Shown here one piece after another: positions 10,924 through 20,400 of a DNA stretch of 64,000 bases. The notes under the pieces were generated by a model, which worked only from the letters and a program-made list of their open reading frames with translations, searched no databases and was not told the origin of the DNA. The position numbers were made by a program, and so were the translations under genes. How positions within the stretch are numbered: the first letter of the stretch is position 1; the number at the start of each line of letters is the position of its first letter. This DNA comes from Dermacentor variabilis (taxonomy: Eukaryota; Arthropoda; Arachnida; Ixodida; Ixodidae), in NCBI RefSeq assembly GCF_050947875.1, contig NC_134569.1, positions 38,667,277-38,731,276 on the forward strand. The letters run 5' to 3'.

Positions 10924-12249
10924 AAAAAAATGAGAGGAAAGGGCGCTCTTTCGCAGAGCTATGTGTGTCTTCTTCGACGTTATTCCCCCATCTTACACAC
11001 AAAGGGCGAGGAAGGCGTGTAGTAAGACTTTCTTTGACTTTAGTGTCTTGAAAAACTGAATAGCACAAAAGTGCAAGCCAATAGCGTAAGAGCTAAACTG
11101 CCCCCGTTGCCGCCGGCAAAACTAAGCTACAGATCGTGACGCTTGCGACGCCGCGAATGATCCGTCTTTAGCCGGCACGCACTTCGAACTACGAGTGTTG
11201 GAGCCGCGTCGCGTTTTTAGCAGCCCGAGGCGTTGATTCCTATGAGAGGATGCGATTGTATAGTTGTGGCATTTTTCCGGTTGGTGTTTGTAGACAGCAT
11301 TACATGAGCACAGGTGTGGACCGCTTGCCTATGTACACTTGATTTCGCTGGTTCATAAATGAGGGAGCGACCTTTGTTAAGTACCTATGGGAAGAACTTG
11401 TCGACTTCTTTTACTTAGTGACTTTGAGGTTATACGTTTTGCACCGCTGGCACGTCGTCTTTGGACGATACTACAGTTATCGACGAGCATCACGCCTGTC
11501 CTAATCAGTCTTGTCACCGGAGGCTTCGTTCGTATTGCTTCTTTGGCAAACGCGGAGATGCTTTCGAAAACTTCCTGAAGACGTCAGGCGTAACAGAGGT
11601 AACAGTGAAGCCATGCTGCCGCGCGGTTGAGCACATTGTAAATGTTGTTTTTTTTTTTCTGTTAATGTGGACTAACTAAAGCGCACCCTCGATCCAGACC
11701 AGAGACGCTCGCAACTTAGTTTTTGCACGCGTCCCCAAGAGTCCCAAATCTCCCAAATGTTATATGCCAGGCAAACATTTCAGCGAAAACGTTAAGCAAG
11801 TTATAGAAACAAGGCAGAAGAGATGGACATCTTTTTTTTGTGTGTGTGTATCCAATTATTTCGACGGGAATTGCGTCGTAATTCCTGAGTCAGTGGAATA
11901 GAGGCGCACGGGCCAACTTCAGGGCTCTGTGGTACCGCGCCGACACTTTCGTTGCTTAAAACGATGCTTAATAATCTTTTGGCATGCAGTATATATGTAC
12001 AAATCGCTACGCAACGCTTTAGACTGCACTCGCACTCTTAGCATTTTCTTTGTGCTCGGTCCCGTACGAAACAGTCTCTCTTCTTTAATGAGCACAGACC
12101 ACTCTCGGGGCCAGTCTAACGCATATCACCGATTCACGCGAGTCGGTGACAAAAAAAATAAAGATAAGAAAAGAAGAACAAGCTTGCGAATAATTTAGGA
12201 ACTGCGCAAAGAGGAAAGGAATAAGCATTAACATCAACGACGGAATAGA
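10924..12249. other. No recognisable feature
   Basis: Frames at 11387-11679 and 11929-12198 on the + strand show no domain, splice-site context or repeat match. A GC-rich patch at 11100-11230 has no identifiable content. Confidence 0.4.
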
Positions 12250-12430
12250 AAATCACCAGCGCACTGTCTTTGTCGTGCTACTGAGATCGGGGCCGCGGAT
12301 TCTACCCCGGCCGCGGCGGCCGCATTTCGTTGGGAGCGAAATGGGAAAACGCACGTGGCTAAATCAATATGGAGTCCATCACTGTGGCGTGCCGCAATTA
12401 AAACCACAGAAATATTTGTTGAATTTTTTA
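12250..12430 (+). mobile_element. Degenerate Ruka-type SINE
   Basis: It has an eroded tRNA-like head, then 'ccccggccgcggcggccgca' and 'tttcgttgggagcgaaatg', a shortened middle, and the 'ggcgtgccgcaattaaaacc' tail. The internal region before the tail is deleted relative to the copy at 54017. Confidence 0.65.
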
Positions 12431-12737
12431 CCGAAATTAATAGTTTTGACATTAGCAGACAAAGACGGCAGTCTGTACAAGAGAGGAAACGTAAGTAGAT
12501 GATATTCTATAGTCGAGGATCAGGGCAAAAAATGGAATCGGACTGGTTAGTAGGCCAAATTGAATTTAACTGTCATTATCTCCCCTAATGATTTCCTTCT
12601 GCAGCGAAGCTGTGTGTGGCTAGCCGATTCGTCCATCCGTCCGTCTGCCCGTCTGTCGCTCGCCTGTATGCCCAAAACTACTGCGGCGCAATCCCATGCG
12701 CATGCGCGAAAAAAAAAAAGAGAGGAAGAGAGGCGCG

Positions 12738-12962
12738 CGATTAGCCAACACCAATTAGATAGGACAAGGCCTCTCCGCTCTGATCCATGACTTGGCCCGA
12801 AATTTCTATTGAAAAGACTGGCGGGATGAAAGCGGTGACGTTAAAATCACTGTTGCCTACTCGTGAGCATCTCCATTAGATTCTACGACAGGCAGACCAA
12901 GTAATATGATGTCATGGATCGGATTGAAAAGGCCTTGTGCTATCTAGGCGGTGTTGAATTAG
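12738..12962. repeat. Inverted repeat, probable MITE remnant
   Basis: The left arm (about 12738-12793, 'caacaccaattagatagg' ... 'gatccatgac') reappears inverted at about 12911-12962 ('gtcatggatcggattg' ... 'ctatctaggcggtgttg') with substitutions and small gaps. The arms are about 52 bp and the spacer about 115 bp. Confidence 0.6.
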
Positions 12963-13131
12963 CTGCGCCACTAGTGACGTGACTGACGTCATTGCTTTCC
13001 GTCGCAGACGAGCGCGAGCGCAGCAGTTTCTCTCCGGCTCCGAAACGGGTAGGCCACGCGTCACACGTACTCCTTAGGAGCAGGTAGCTTTCTATCAGCA
13101 ACGCCATGAGCAGAACCGGGAACGAGCTCAT
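12960..13131 (-). CDS. Candidate first exon with signal peptide (weak)
   Basis: An ATG at 13131 on the - strand opens MSSFPVLLMALLIESYLLL, a signal-peptide-like stretch, followed by a polar segment. A TATAAAA lies on the same strand about 100 bp upstream (near 13233-13239). I find no strong GT donor before the frame closes, the region overlaps an inverted repeat, and no family is recognisable. This is a hypothesis only. Confidence 0.2.
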
Positions 13132-13303
13132 CGACGCCGTTCCGACGTTGCAGCCAGGGCGCAAGAACCGGCTCGTGCAGCGGAGCGCAAGCAGCAACTG
13201 CGTACCGAGGATCCGGCAGCCTACCAAGCCGTCGTTTTATAGAACCGTTGGTATTAACCCTGTGATGAACACCGGTGTGGCGCGTTTCAGCTTCACCGGT
13301 TAA

Positions 13304-14234
13304 CCATCTGTACGGAGAGCTTGGATGGGGATTTTGGAAAATCATATAGGCTGTTGTAAGAGCAGCCTATATGGTGGTCAAATTTTTTTGACCATGTCTA
13401 ACACCCTTGTTGGAAAGAGAGCGAACGCTGTTGTTTTCATAACGCATCTATTTGTAAGCGCGCCACGCAGCTGCTGCCCGTCTCTAGTACTCGCTAGTGT
13501 AGCTGTATACGGCTGCTCCGATGCGATTCAGCAGCATACTCACGGGTACAGTCGTCCTCAGTGCCTTCCATGGGGTTAGGTATCACTGTGACATCGAAGC
13601 TTTTCACGCCCATGTCCGAAGACCACACACGCCCCGCGCTAGGAATCCACGAGCGTGCACACAAGCTGCGACACATTATCAGCCTTCGAATTCCTTGTTT
13701 CATTATTTTTTATGGAATTTTAGCTTGTCTAGTTGGGCTGTGTCATGAGTGCTGCCCTTAGTCGAGCGTATACGTTTAGCCGAGTATATATGTTTCATTC
13801 TTTCTTGTTGCGCTAAGTCTTTATCTATTTCTGTGGGGCCCATTCCCTCCATTGGTAGACCAGTCTCGCTGCAGCAGCATCACGTAATGTGTAGCACAGA
13901 TAAACGGTGATGTATCAGCACGACAAAATGAAGGCCGGTGGAATGGAAAGGCAGTACGTATGATGGAGGGAGATAGAGGGTAGAGTGGTGCAATCAGATT
14001 GAGTTTGCTATGTACGACAAGGATAATTCGCTATCGCTGGGAGCGACATTTGTTCTGTAGTGGGCATCAGCATCAGGGACAGGACGACCACTATGGTGGA
14101 GTCGTAGAAAACTATGGTGGGACTATGGTGGGAGTAGCAGATAAGAAAAGATAACCCGTGACGCCAACTGTGCTAGCCATGAAGGAAGAAAATAAACTAG
14201 GAGGGAGCATTACCATATAAGGCCAGCCTTCGCA
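13304..14234. other. No gene; small tandem repeat
   Basis: 'ctatggtggga'-type units recur at about 14091-14131. Nothing else is recognised. Confidence 0.4.
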
Positions 14235-14442
14235 AGCCAATTCTTCATTTATTCAAATAACACACAGGCTCTTTTAGATAGGAGCACTGTGTGAATGGGA
14301 CAATACACATGTAAATCGGAAAAGCATAGGAGCAAATACATCGATTGCAAGAAAAACGTTATACAATTGTTAGCGACATACACCAAACATTATACTCTTA
14401 AAATCAAGGAAAGCAATTATACACATTTTAGGTTTTAGAAAT
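14235..14442 (-). mobile_element. 3' end of a CR1/jockey-like LINE (split by the RTE insertion)
   Basis: This A/T-rich segment ends on the - strand with a GAATAAATGAA signal near 14240-14255. It is proposed as the 3' continuation of the LINE at 19274-20400. The two are separated by the RTE element whose target duplication 'ggttttagaaat' occurs at 14431-14442 and again at 19274-19285. There is no coding match in this part, so the link rests on the duplication and orientation. Confidence 0.5.
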
Positions 14443-14465
14443 CATCATCATCATCATCAGCCTAG

Positions 14466-17444
14466 TTACGCCCACTGCAGGGCAAAGGCCTCTCCCATAC
14501 TTCTCCAACTACCCCGGTCATGTACTAATTGTGGCCATGTTGTCCCTGCAAACGTCTTAATGTCATCCGCCCACCTAACTTTCTGCCGCCCCCTGCTACG
14601 CATCCCTTCCCTTGGAATCCAGTCCGTAACCCTTAGTGACCATCGGTTATCTTCCCTCCTCATTACATGTCCGGCCCATGCCCATTTCTTTTTCTTGATT
14701 TCAACTAAGATGTCGTTTACCCGCGTTTGTTGCCTCACCCAATCTGCTCTTTTCTTATCCCTTAACGTCACACCCATCATTCTTCTTTCCATAGCTCGTT
14801 GCGTCGTCCTCAATTTCAGCAGAACCCTTTTCGTAAGTCTCCAGGTTTCTGCCCCATATGTGAGTACTGGTAACACACAGCTGTTATACACTTTCCTTTT
14901 GAGGGATAGTGGCAACCTGCTGTTCATGATTTGAGAATGCCTGCCAAACGCACCCCAGCCCATTCTTATTCTTCTGGTTATTTCAGTCTCATGATCCGGA
15001 TCCGTGGTCACTACCTGCCCTAAGTAGATGTAGTCCCTTACCCCTTCCAGTGCTTCGCTACCTATCGTAAACTGCTGTTCTCTTCCGAGCCTGTTAAACA
15101 TTACTTTAGTTTTCTGCAGATTAATTTTCAGACCCACCCTTCTGCTTTGCCTCTCCAGGTCAGTGAGCATGCATTGCAATTGGTCTCCTGAGTTACTAAG
15201 CAAGGCAATATCATCAGCGAATCGCAAGTTGCTAAGGTATTCTCCATCAACTTTTATCCCCAATTCTTCCCACTCCAGGCCTCTGAATACCTCCTGTAAA
15301 CATGCTGTGAATAGCATTGGAGATATCGTATCTCCCTGTCTGACGCCTTTCTTTATAGGGATTTTGTTGCTTTCTTTGTGGAGGACTACGGTGGCTGTGG
15401 AGCCGCTATAGATATCTTCCAGTATCTTTACATATGGCTCATCTACACCCTGATTCCGTAATGCCTCCATGACTGCTGAGGTTTCGACTGAATCAAACGC
15501 TTTCTCGTAATCAATGAAAGCTATATATAACGGTTGATTATATTCTGCACATTTCTCTATCACTTGATTGATAGTGTGAATATGGTCTATTGTTGAGTAG
15601 CCTTTACGGAATCCTGCCTGGTCCTTTGGTTGACAGAAGTCTAAGGTGTTCCTGATTCTATTTGCGATTACCTTAGTAAATACTTTGTAGGCAACGGACA
15701 GTAAGCTGATCGGTCTATAATTTTTCAAGTCTTTGGCGTCCCCTTTCTTATGGATTAGGATTATGTTAGCGTTCTTCCAAGATTCCGGTACGCTCGAGGT
15801 TATGAGGCATTGCGTATACAGGGTGGCCAGTTTCTCTAGAACAATCTGACCACCATCCTTCAACAAATCTGCTGTTACCTGATCCTCCCCGGCTGCCTTC
15901 CCCCTTTGCATTGCTCCTAAGGCTTTCTTTACTTCTTCTGGCGTTACCTGTGGGATTTCGAATTCCTCTAAGCTATTCTCTCTTCCACTATCGTCGTGGG
16001 TGCCACTGGTACTGTATAAATCTCTATAGAACTCCTCAGCCACTTGAACTATCTCATCCATATTAGTAACGATATTGCCGGCTTTGTCTCTTAACGCACA
16101 CATCTGATTCTTGCCTATTCCTAGTTTCTTCATCACTGTTTTTAGGCTTCCTCCGTTCCTGAGAGCCTGTTCAATTCTATCCATATTATAGTTCCTGATG
16201 TCCGCTGTCTTACGCTTGTTGATTAACTTAGAAAGTTCTGCCAGTTCTATTCTAGCTGTAGGGTTAGAGGCTTTCATACATTGGCGTTTCTTGATCAGAT
16301 CTTTCGTCTCCTGCGATAGCTTACTGGTTTCCTGTCTAACGGAGTTACCACCGACTTCTATTGCGCACTCCTTAATGGTTCCCATGAGATAGTCGTTCAT
16401 TGCTTCAACACTAAGGTCCTCTTCCTGAGTTAAAGCCGAATACCTGTTCTGTAGCTTGATCCGGAATTCCTCTAGTTTCCCTCTTACCGCTAATTCATTG
16501 ATTGGCTTCTTGTGTACCAGTTTCTTCCGTTCCCTCCTCAAGTCTAGGCTAATTCGAGTTCTTACCATCCTATGGTCACTGCAGCGTACCTTGCCGAGTA
16601 CGTCTACATCTTGTATGATGCCAGGGTTCGCGCAGAGTATGAAGTCGATTTCATTTCTAGTCTCACCATTCGGGCTCCTCCACGTCCACTTTCGACTAAC
16701 CCGCTTGCGGAAAAAGGTGTTCATTATCCGCATATTATTCTGTTCTGCAAACTCTACTAATAATTCTCCTCTGCTATTCCTAGAGCCTATGCCATATTCC
16801 CCCACTGACTTGTCTCCAGCCTGATTCTTGCCTACCCTGGCATTGAAGTCGCCCATCAGTATAGTGTATTTTGTTTTGACTTTACCCATCGCCGATTCCA
16901 CGTCTTCATAAAAGCTTTCGACTTCCTGGTCATCATGACTGCATGTAGGGGCATAGACTTGTACCACCTTCAATTTGTACCTCTTATTAAGTTTCACAAC
17001 AAGACCTGCCACCCTCTCGTTAATACTATAGAATTCCTGTATGTTACCAGCTATTTCCTTATTAATCAGGAATCCGACTCCTAGTTCTCGCCTCTCCGCT
17101 AAGCCCCGGTAACACAGTACATGCCCGCTTTTTAGCACTGTATATGCTTCTTTTGTCCTCCTAACCTCACTGAGCCCTATTATATTCCATTTACTACCCT
17201 CTAATTCCTCCAATAATACTGCTAGACTCGCCTCACTAGATAGCGTTCTAACGTTAAACGTTGCCAGGTTCAGATTCCAATGGCGGCCTGTCCGGAGCCA
17301 GGTATTCTTAGCACCCTCTGCAGCGTTACAGATCTGACCGCCGCCGTGGTCAGTTGCTTCGCGGCTGCTGGGGACTGAGGGCCGGGGTTTGATTGTTGTA
17401 TTCATATAGGAGGTTGTGGCCAAGTACTGCACCAGGGTGGCCAA
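14466..17444 (-). CDS. RTE/BovB endonuclease-reverse transcriptase (intact ORF)
   Basis: A 992-residue protein that copies the element's RNA at the nicked target site. The APE-like endonuclease spans about 57-300: FNVRT (N64), SEVRR (E93), MGDFNARVG (D199, N201), NEIDFIL (D267) and SDHRM (D290, H291). The reverse transcriptase spans about 490-770: 'AFIDYEKAFDSV' with motif A Asp645, 'GVRQGDTISPMLF' (motif B, 700-712) and 'FADD' (motif C, 742-745). The C-terminal part has the RTE/BovB-type 'WAGHVMRR' and 'SRGRQKVRW' blocks. All key residues are present and there is no stop or frameshift. The length is normal for RTE ORF2. It could be active; that is inference from sequence only. Confidence 0.93.
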   Translation of the reverse strand: MATLVQYLATTSYMNTTIKPRPSVPSSREATDHGGGQICNAAEGAKNTWLRTGRHWNLNLATFNVRTLSSEASLAVLLEELEGSKWNIIGLSEVRRTKEAYTVLKSGHVLCYRGLAERRELGVGFLINKEIAGNIQEFYSINERVAGLVVKLNKRYKLKVVQVYAPTCSHDDQEVESFYEDVESAMGKVKTKYTILMGDFNARVGKNQAGDKSVGEYGIGSRNSRGELLVEFAEQNNMRIMNTFFRKRVSRKWTWRSPNGETRNEIDFILCANPGIIQDVDVLGKVRCSDHRMVRTRISLDLRRERKKLVHKKPINELAVRGKLEEFRIKLQNRYSALTQEEDLSVEAMNDYLMGTIKECAIEVGGNSVRQETSKLSQETKDLIKKRQCMKASNPTARIELAELSKLINKRKTADIRNYNMDRIEQALRNGGSLKTVMKKLGIGKNQMCALRDKAGNIVTNMDEIVQVAEEFYRDLYSTSGTHDDSGRENSLEEFEIPQVTPEEVKKALGAMQRGKAAGEDQVTADLLKDGGQIVLEKLATLYTQCLITSSVPESWKNANIILIHKKGDAKDLKNYRPISLLSVAYKVFTKVIANRIRNTLDFCQPKDQAGFRKGYSTIDHIHTINQVIEKCAEYNQPLYIAFIDYEKAFDSVETSAVMEALRNQGVDEPYVKILEDIYSGSTATVVLHKESNKIPIKKGVRQGDTISPMLFTACLQEVFRGLEWEELGIKVDGEYLSNLRFADDIALLSNSGDQLQCMLTDLERQSRRVGLKINLQKTKVMFNRLGREQQFTIGSEALEGVRDYIYLGQVVTTDPDHETEITRRIRMGWGAFGRHSQIMNSRLPLSLKRKVYNSCVLPVLTYGAETWRLTKRVLLKLRTTQRAMERRMMGVTLRDKKRADWVRQQTRVNDILVEIKKKKWAWAGHVMRREDNRWSLRVTDWIPREGMRSRGRQKVRWADDIKTFAGTTWPQLVHDRGSWRSMGEAFALQWA

Positions 17445-17524
17445 TCCTGCTCTGGTGAGAGAGTGCGTTACCGGTTCTGGTCACCGGGATCAGGCCGCAC
17501 TCCAGGCCTGTTTGTGCAATATCT

Positions 17525-17634
17525 CAACACACGGTTTTTTTTTTTTTTTCCCGGAGGAGAATTGCGCGGCACCGGGATTTGAATCACGGTCCTCTTGCAC
17601 TGGAGACGGATACTCTACCGTCCCCGCAGGAGTT
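17525..17634 (-). other. tRNA-like segment in the RTE 5' leader
   Basis: On the - strand a tRNA-like body (17628 to 17563) has a 'ggtagagtat' A-box region and a 'gattcaaatcc' B-box. It is followed by a 15-base A run (T15 at 17535-17549 on +). It could be an internal pol III-type promoter, a captured SINE head, or part of the element's consensus leader. Confidence 0.6.
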
Positions 17635-17875
17635 AAATTAAAAATTGAATTATGCTGTTTTGCGTGACAAAAACCACTTTCTGATTATGCACGCCGTAGT
17701 GGAGGACTCCGAAAATTTCGACCACCAGGGGTTCTTTAACGTGCACCTAATTCTAAGTACACGGGTGTTTTCGCATTTCGCCCCCATCGAAATGCGGCCG
17801 CCGTGGCCGGGGTTCGATCCCGCGACCTCGTGCTCAGCAGTCTAACACCATGACCACTGAGCAACCACGGCGGGT
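17635..17875 (-). mobile_element. Ruka SINE inserted in the RTE leader, with TSD
   Basis: A full-length copy of about 241 bp: the tRNA-like head ends at 17875 and the A/T-rich tail at 17635. The 12-bp direct repeat 'cccgcaggagtt' flanks it (17623-17634 and 17876-17887). The B-box 'gggttcgatccc'-like sequence is well kept, so the copy is young. Confidence 0.9.
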
Positions 17876-18326
17876 CCCGCAGGAGTTGTACGCCTGATTT
17901 AACCTACAGTGGCGCCCTATTTGATCAGTCAAGGTGGACCAATCTGAGCTCGGTTATACCGCATGGATGGCACTCGGCTAGAGAACCTGGTATTTATGAC
18001 CTGCACATGTGTGGCCACACATAATTGAGGATATATAATTTTTTTTTAGGAGGGTTTCCGTACAGTGATAAAAGGAAGGAAAATACCTTTAAAAAAAAAA
18101 AGGAACATAACATGTGATTTGAACTCGTGATCCTTCAATGTTGCCCGGAAAGGTAGCTCAGTCGGTTGCTTCGTCAAGCCAGCGGTTACTTTCAAGCGCT
18201 ATAGCTCCTGCTCCGAGCCTCATACTTATGTGGAAAGGGGCTGGTGTTGTCTGGGGTTGGAAGGCATAATTTCTTGGAAAAATGGCCGCCAGAGGAGCAG
18301 CGTGAACTCCAGCGGCTTTAGAGACT

Positions 18327-19273
18327 AGGAAAACTGCCTTAAAGTATTTAGAATTGAGGGGTAGTTTCGTTAACAAACTATAACACGGCAATCAGCACTC
18401 GAATATAATTATAACCCTAATAATAATTGTAAATATTCATCTCATCTATAGTATCTAAAGCGCGCGCTGTTTCTTGCCTCTGCGTGTAGTAGTTAAGAGA
18501 GCCAGTTTAAGGGCGGAGAAGAGGGAAGGAAAAGAAAGCAAACTTGCAGCGCCGTGGTTTTAAGGCGCAACCGTGGTAGAGAAACGGAAAGGCGATATAA
18601 GCATGCGTGGCCATGATACGCACACGACAAACTGCCTTACAATATTTAGACTTGAGGGGAAGCTTCGTTAACAAACTATAACACGGCAATGAGCACTCGA
18701 ATACGACGAGAGAAATAATTGAGACGTGGAAAATTCCCTTGAAATAAATCTGGTTTGCGAGACAAATGCTTGTATGTATTGAATCTCTTAAAAGATGAGG
18801 GGGGAAATATGCGCTCACCGAGTGGGCATCGTCCGCACGAGACCACCACCAGGCTCCTTACGGGGATGTGGAGAGCTTCGCGGCCGGAACGAAGCGCCCC
18901 CTCTCCGCCGGCCAGGCGTGGAAAACGCGCTTTCCGATCGCTCAAGGTTGCGTAGGAATAGTATAGTTCTAGCTTCTAGGAAAAGTTTTAACAGGTGCGA
19001 GGACGGTACGCATAGCGTGGGAAGCTAGCCGCCGGAATAGCTATCTTCGAGAGCTATTCTATATTATATTATATTATACTTCGAGAGCTATGACTGATGC
19101 TTTTCTATATATATGTATTCATCTCATCTATGCGATCGCATGCGCGTGCTGTTTCTTTGTCTCTGCGTGTAGTAGTTAAGAGAGTCAGTTTAAGGGCGGA
19201 GAAGAGGGAAGGAAAGGAAAGCAAACTTGCAGCGCCGTGGTTTTAAAGCGCAACCGTGGTAGAGAAACGGAAA
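18327..19273 (-). repeat. Duplicated 5' UTR segments of the RTE element
   Basis: Two pairs of direct repeats: A (18327-18405) matches A' (18628-18706), and B (18434-18596) matches B' (19118-19273). Read 5' to 3' on the - strand this is B'-x-A' then B-y-A, i.e. two tandem monomers. The first carries about 410 bp and the second about 28 bp between B and A. B' ends exactly at the element's 5' terminus. Confidence 0.75.
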
Positions 19274-20400
19274 GGTTTTAGAAATGTGCCTATACAAATA
19301 CAGAACACAACTTGGCTCAGAACTAAACAAGGGCACAATTTCATACATGTAATACAACATTTAAAAACATTTTGTGTTGGTAACAGCACATAACAAAGGT
19401 ATTGGGTAAGCATGGCGGTTATCCTGCCTCTAAATGCGTTAGTATCTCTAGTGTTTGTGACGTCATCAGGAAGTCAATTCCAGGGTTTATGGCACGCAGG
19501 ACAGCTTACATGTTAAATGATTTATTAGGACCAAAAATGCAGTGAAAGCTACTGCGATTATGAAAACGATGTGACATACGGCATGGCCGAAACAAGGGCA
19601 GCGCGTTTATATGAGGAGTGAACACTATTTCATGAAATAAACAAAACAGTGCAACCGTTCGACATGATTCTAAAAATGGAAGTGATAGCGTCATCTTGAT
19701 GTTAGTCACGCTGCAATGTCGGCTATAATCGTGAGCGATGAAGCGCGCAGCACGGTTTTGAACGTTAAATATGTTAAGTATGTTAAGTGTGATTGGTAGG
19801 GTCACCAGATAGGCGTTGAAAATTCATGTTGTGGGCGAACAAACGATATGTAAGCGAGTTTTCGGGTCTCAGGTGGCGCACCGTAAAGATTACGTTTTAG
19901 ATATCCGTGAAACTTTAGCTACGATTTTATTTATGTGTGTCGTCCAAGAAAGGTTAGGAGTAAAGTGAATACCGAGGTATTTGTATGAAGATGCCGTTGA
20001 GACTGGGTGATTGTTAAGCGAGTAGGTAGTTTTCGGCTGAAATTTACTAATTTACATTTGTCAGTGTTTACTGTCTTTAGCGATTTAGCGCACCATTTTG
20101 TTACACGGTCCAGATCCTTCTGTAGCACAATATGATCAGTTGGATTAGACATCTTACGGTAAACAGCACAATCATCTGCAAACAAACGAATGGTAGAGGT
20201 AATATCTGTAGGTAGGTCGTTAATATGCGTTAGAAGTAGCAATGGGCCCGAGGCACTGACCTGGGGAACACCAGACGATACCTCAGAGAGGGATGATGAG
20301 CAATCAAATGATTGCTCATTGTGTGCGAATTCACAAAAAAAATTATAATCCATGATAGTGTTAGAGAATCGATGTTTAACGCGGAGAGTTTAGAAATTTG
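19274..20400 (-). pseudogene. CR1/jockey-like LINE reverse transcriptase, degenerate
   Basis: The - strand frame 20353-19931 contains the RT motif B region 'SSGVPQVSASGPLLLL' (usual form SGVPQGSVLGPLLF), 'INDLPTDITSTIRLFADDC' (motif C FADD intact) and 'LNTDKCK'-like sequence (NTDKCKLVNFSRK). After frameshifts, 19805-19506 reads 'NRAARFIAHDYSRHCSVT', a conserved C-terminal block of such LINEs. The 5' part is missing. The 3' UTR is interrupted by the RTE insertion at 14443-19273. Confidence 0.75.

Larger units (their letters stand above)
14443..19273 (-). mobile_element. Full-length RTE/BovB-type LINE with 12-bp target duplication
   Basis: The element is 4.83 kb, or about 4.58 kb without the later Ruka SINE and its duplicated target. 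Its order on the - strand is: 5' UTR with two repeated segments (19273-18327), tRNA-like leader (near 17563-17628), intact ORF (17444-14466), a short 3' UTR and a (GAT)n tail at 14443-14458. A trinucleotide tail and a single EN-RT ORF are RTE traits. The 12-bp direct repeat 'ggttttagaaat' flanks both ends. The intact ORF and exact duplication indicate a recent insertion. Confidence 0.8.
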
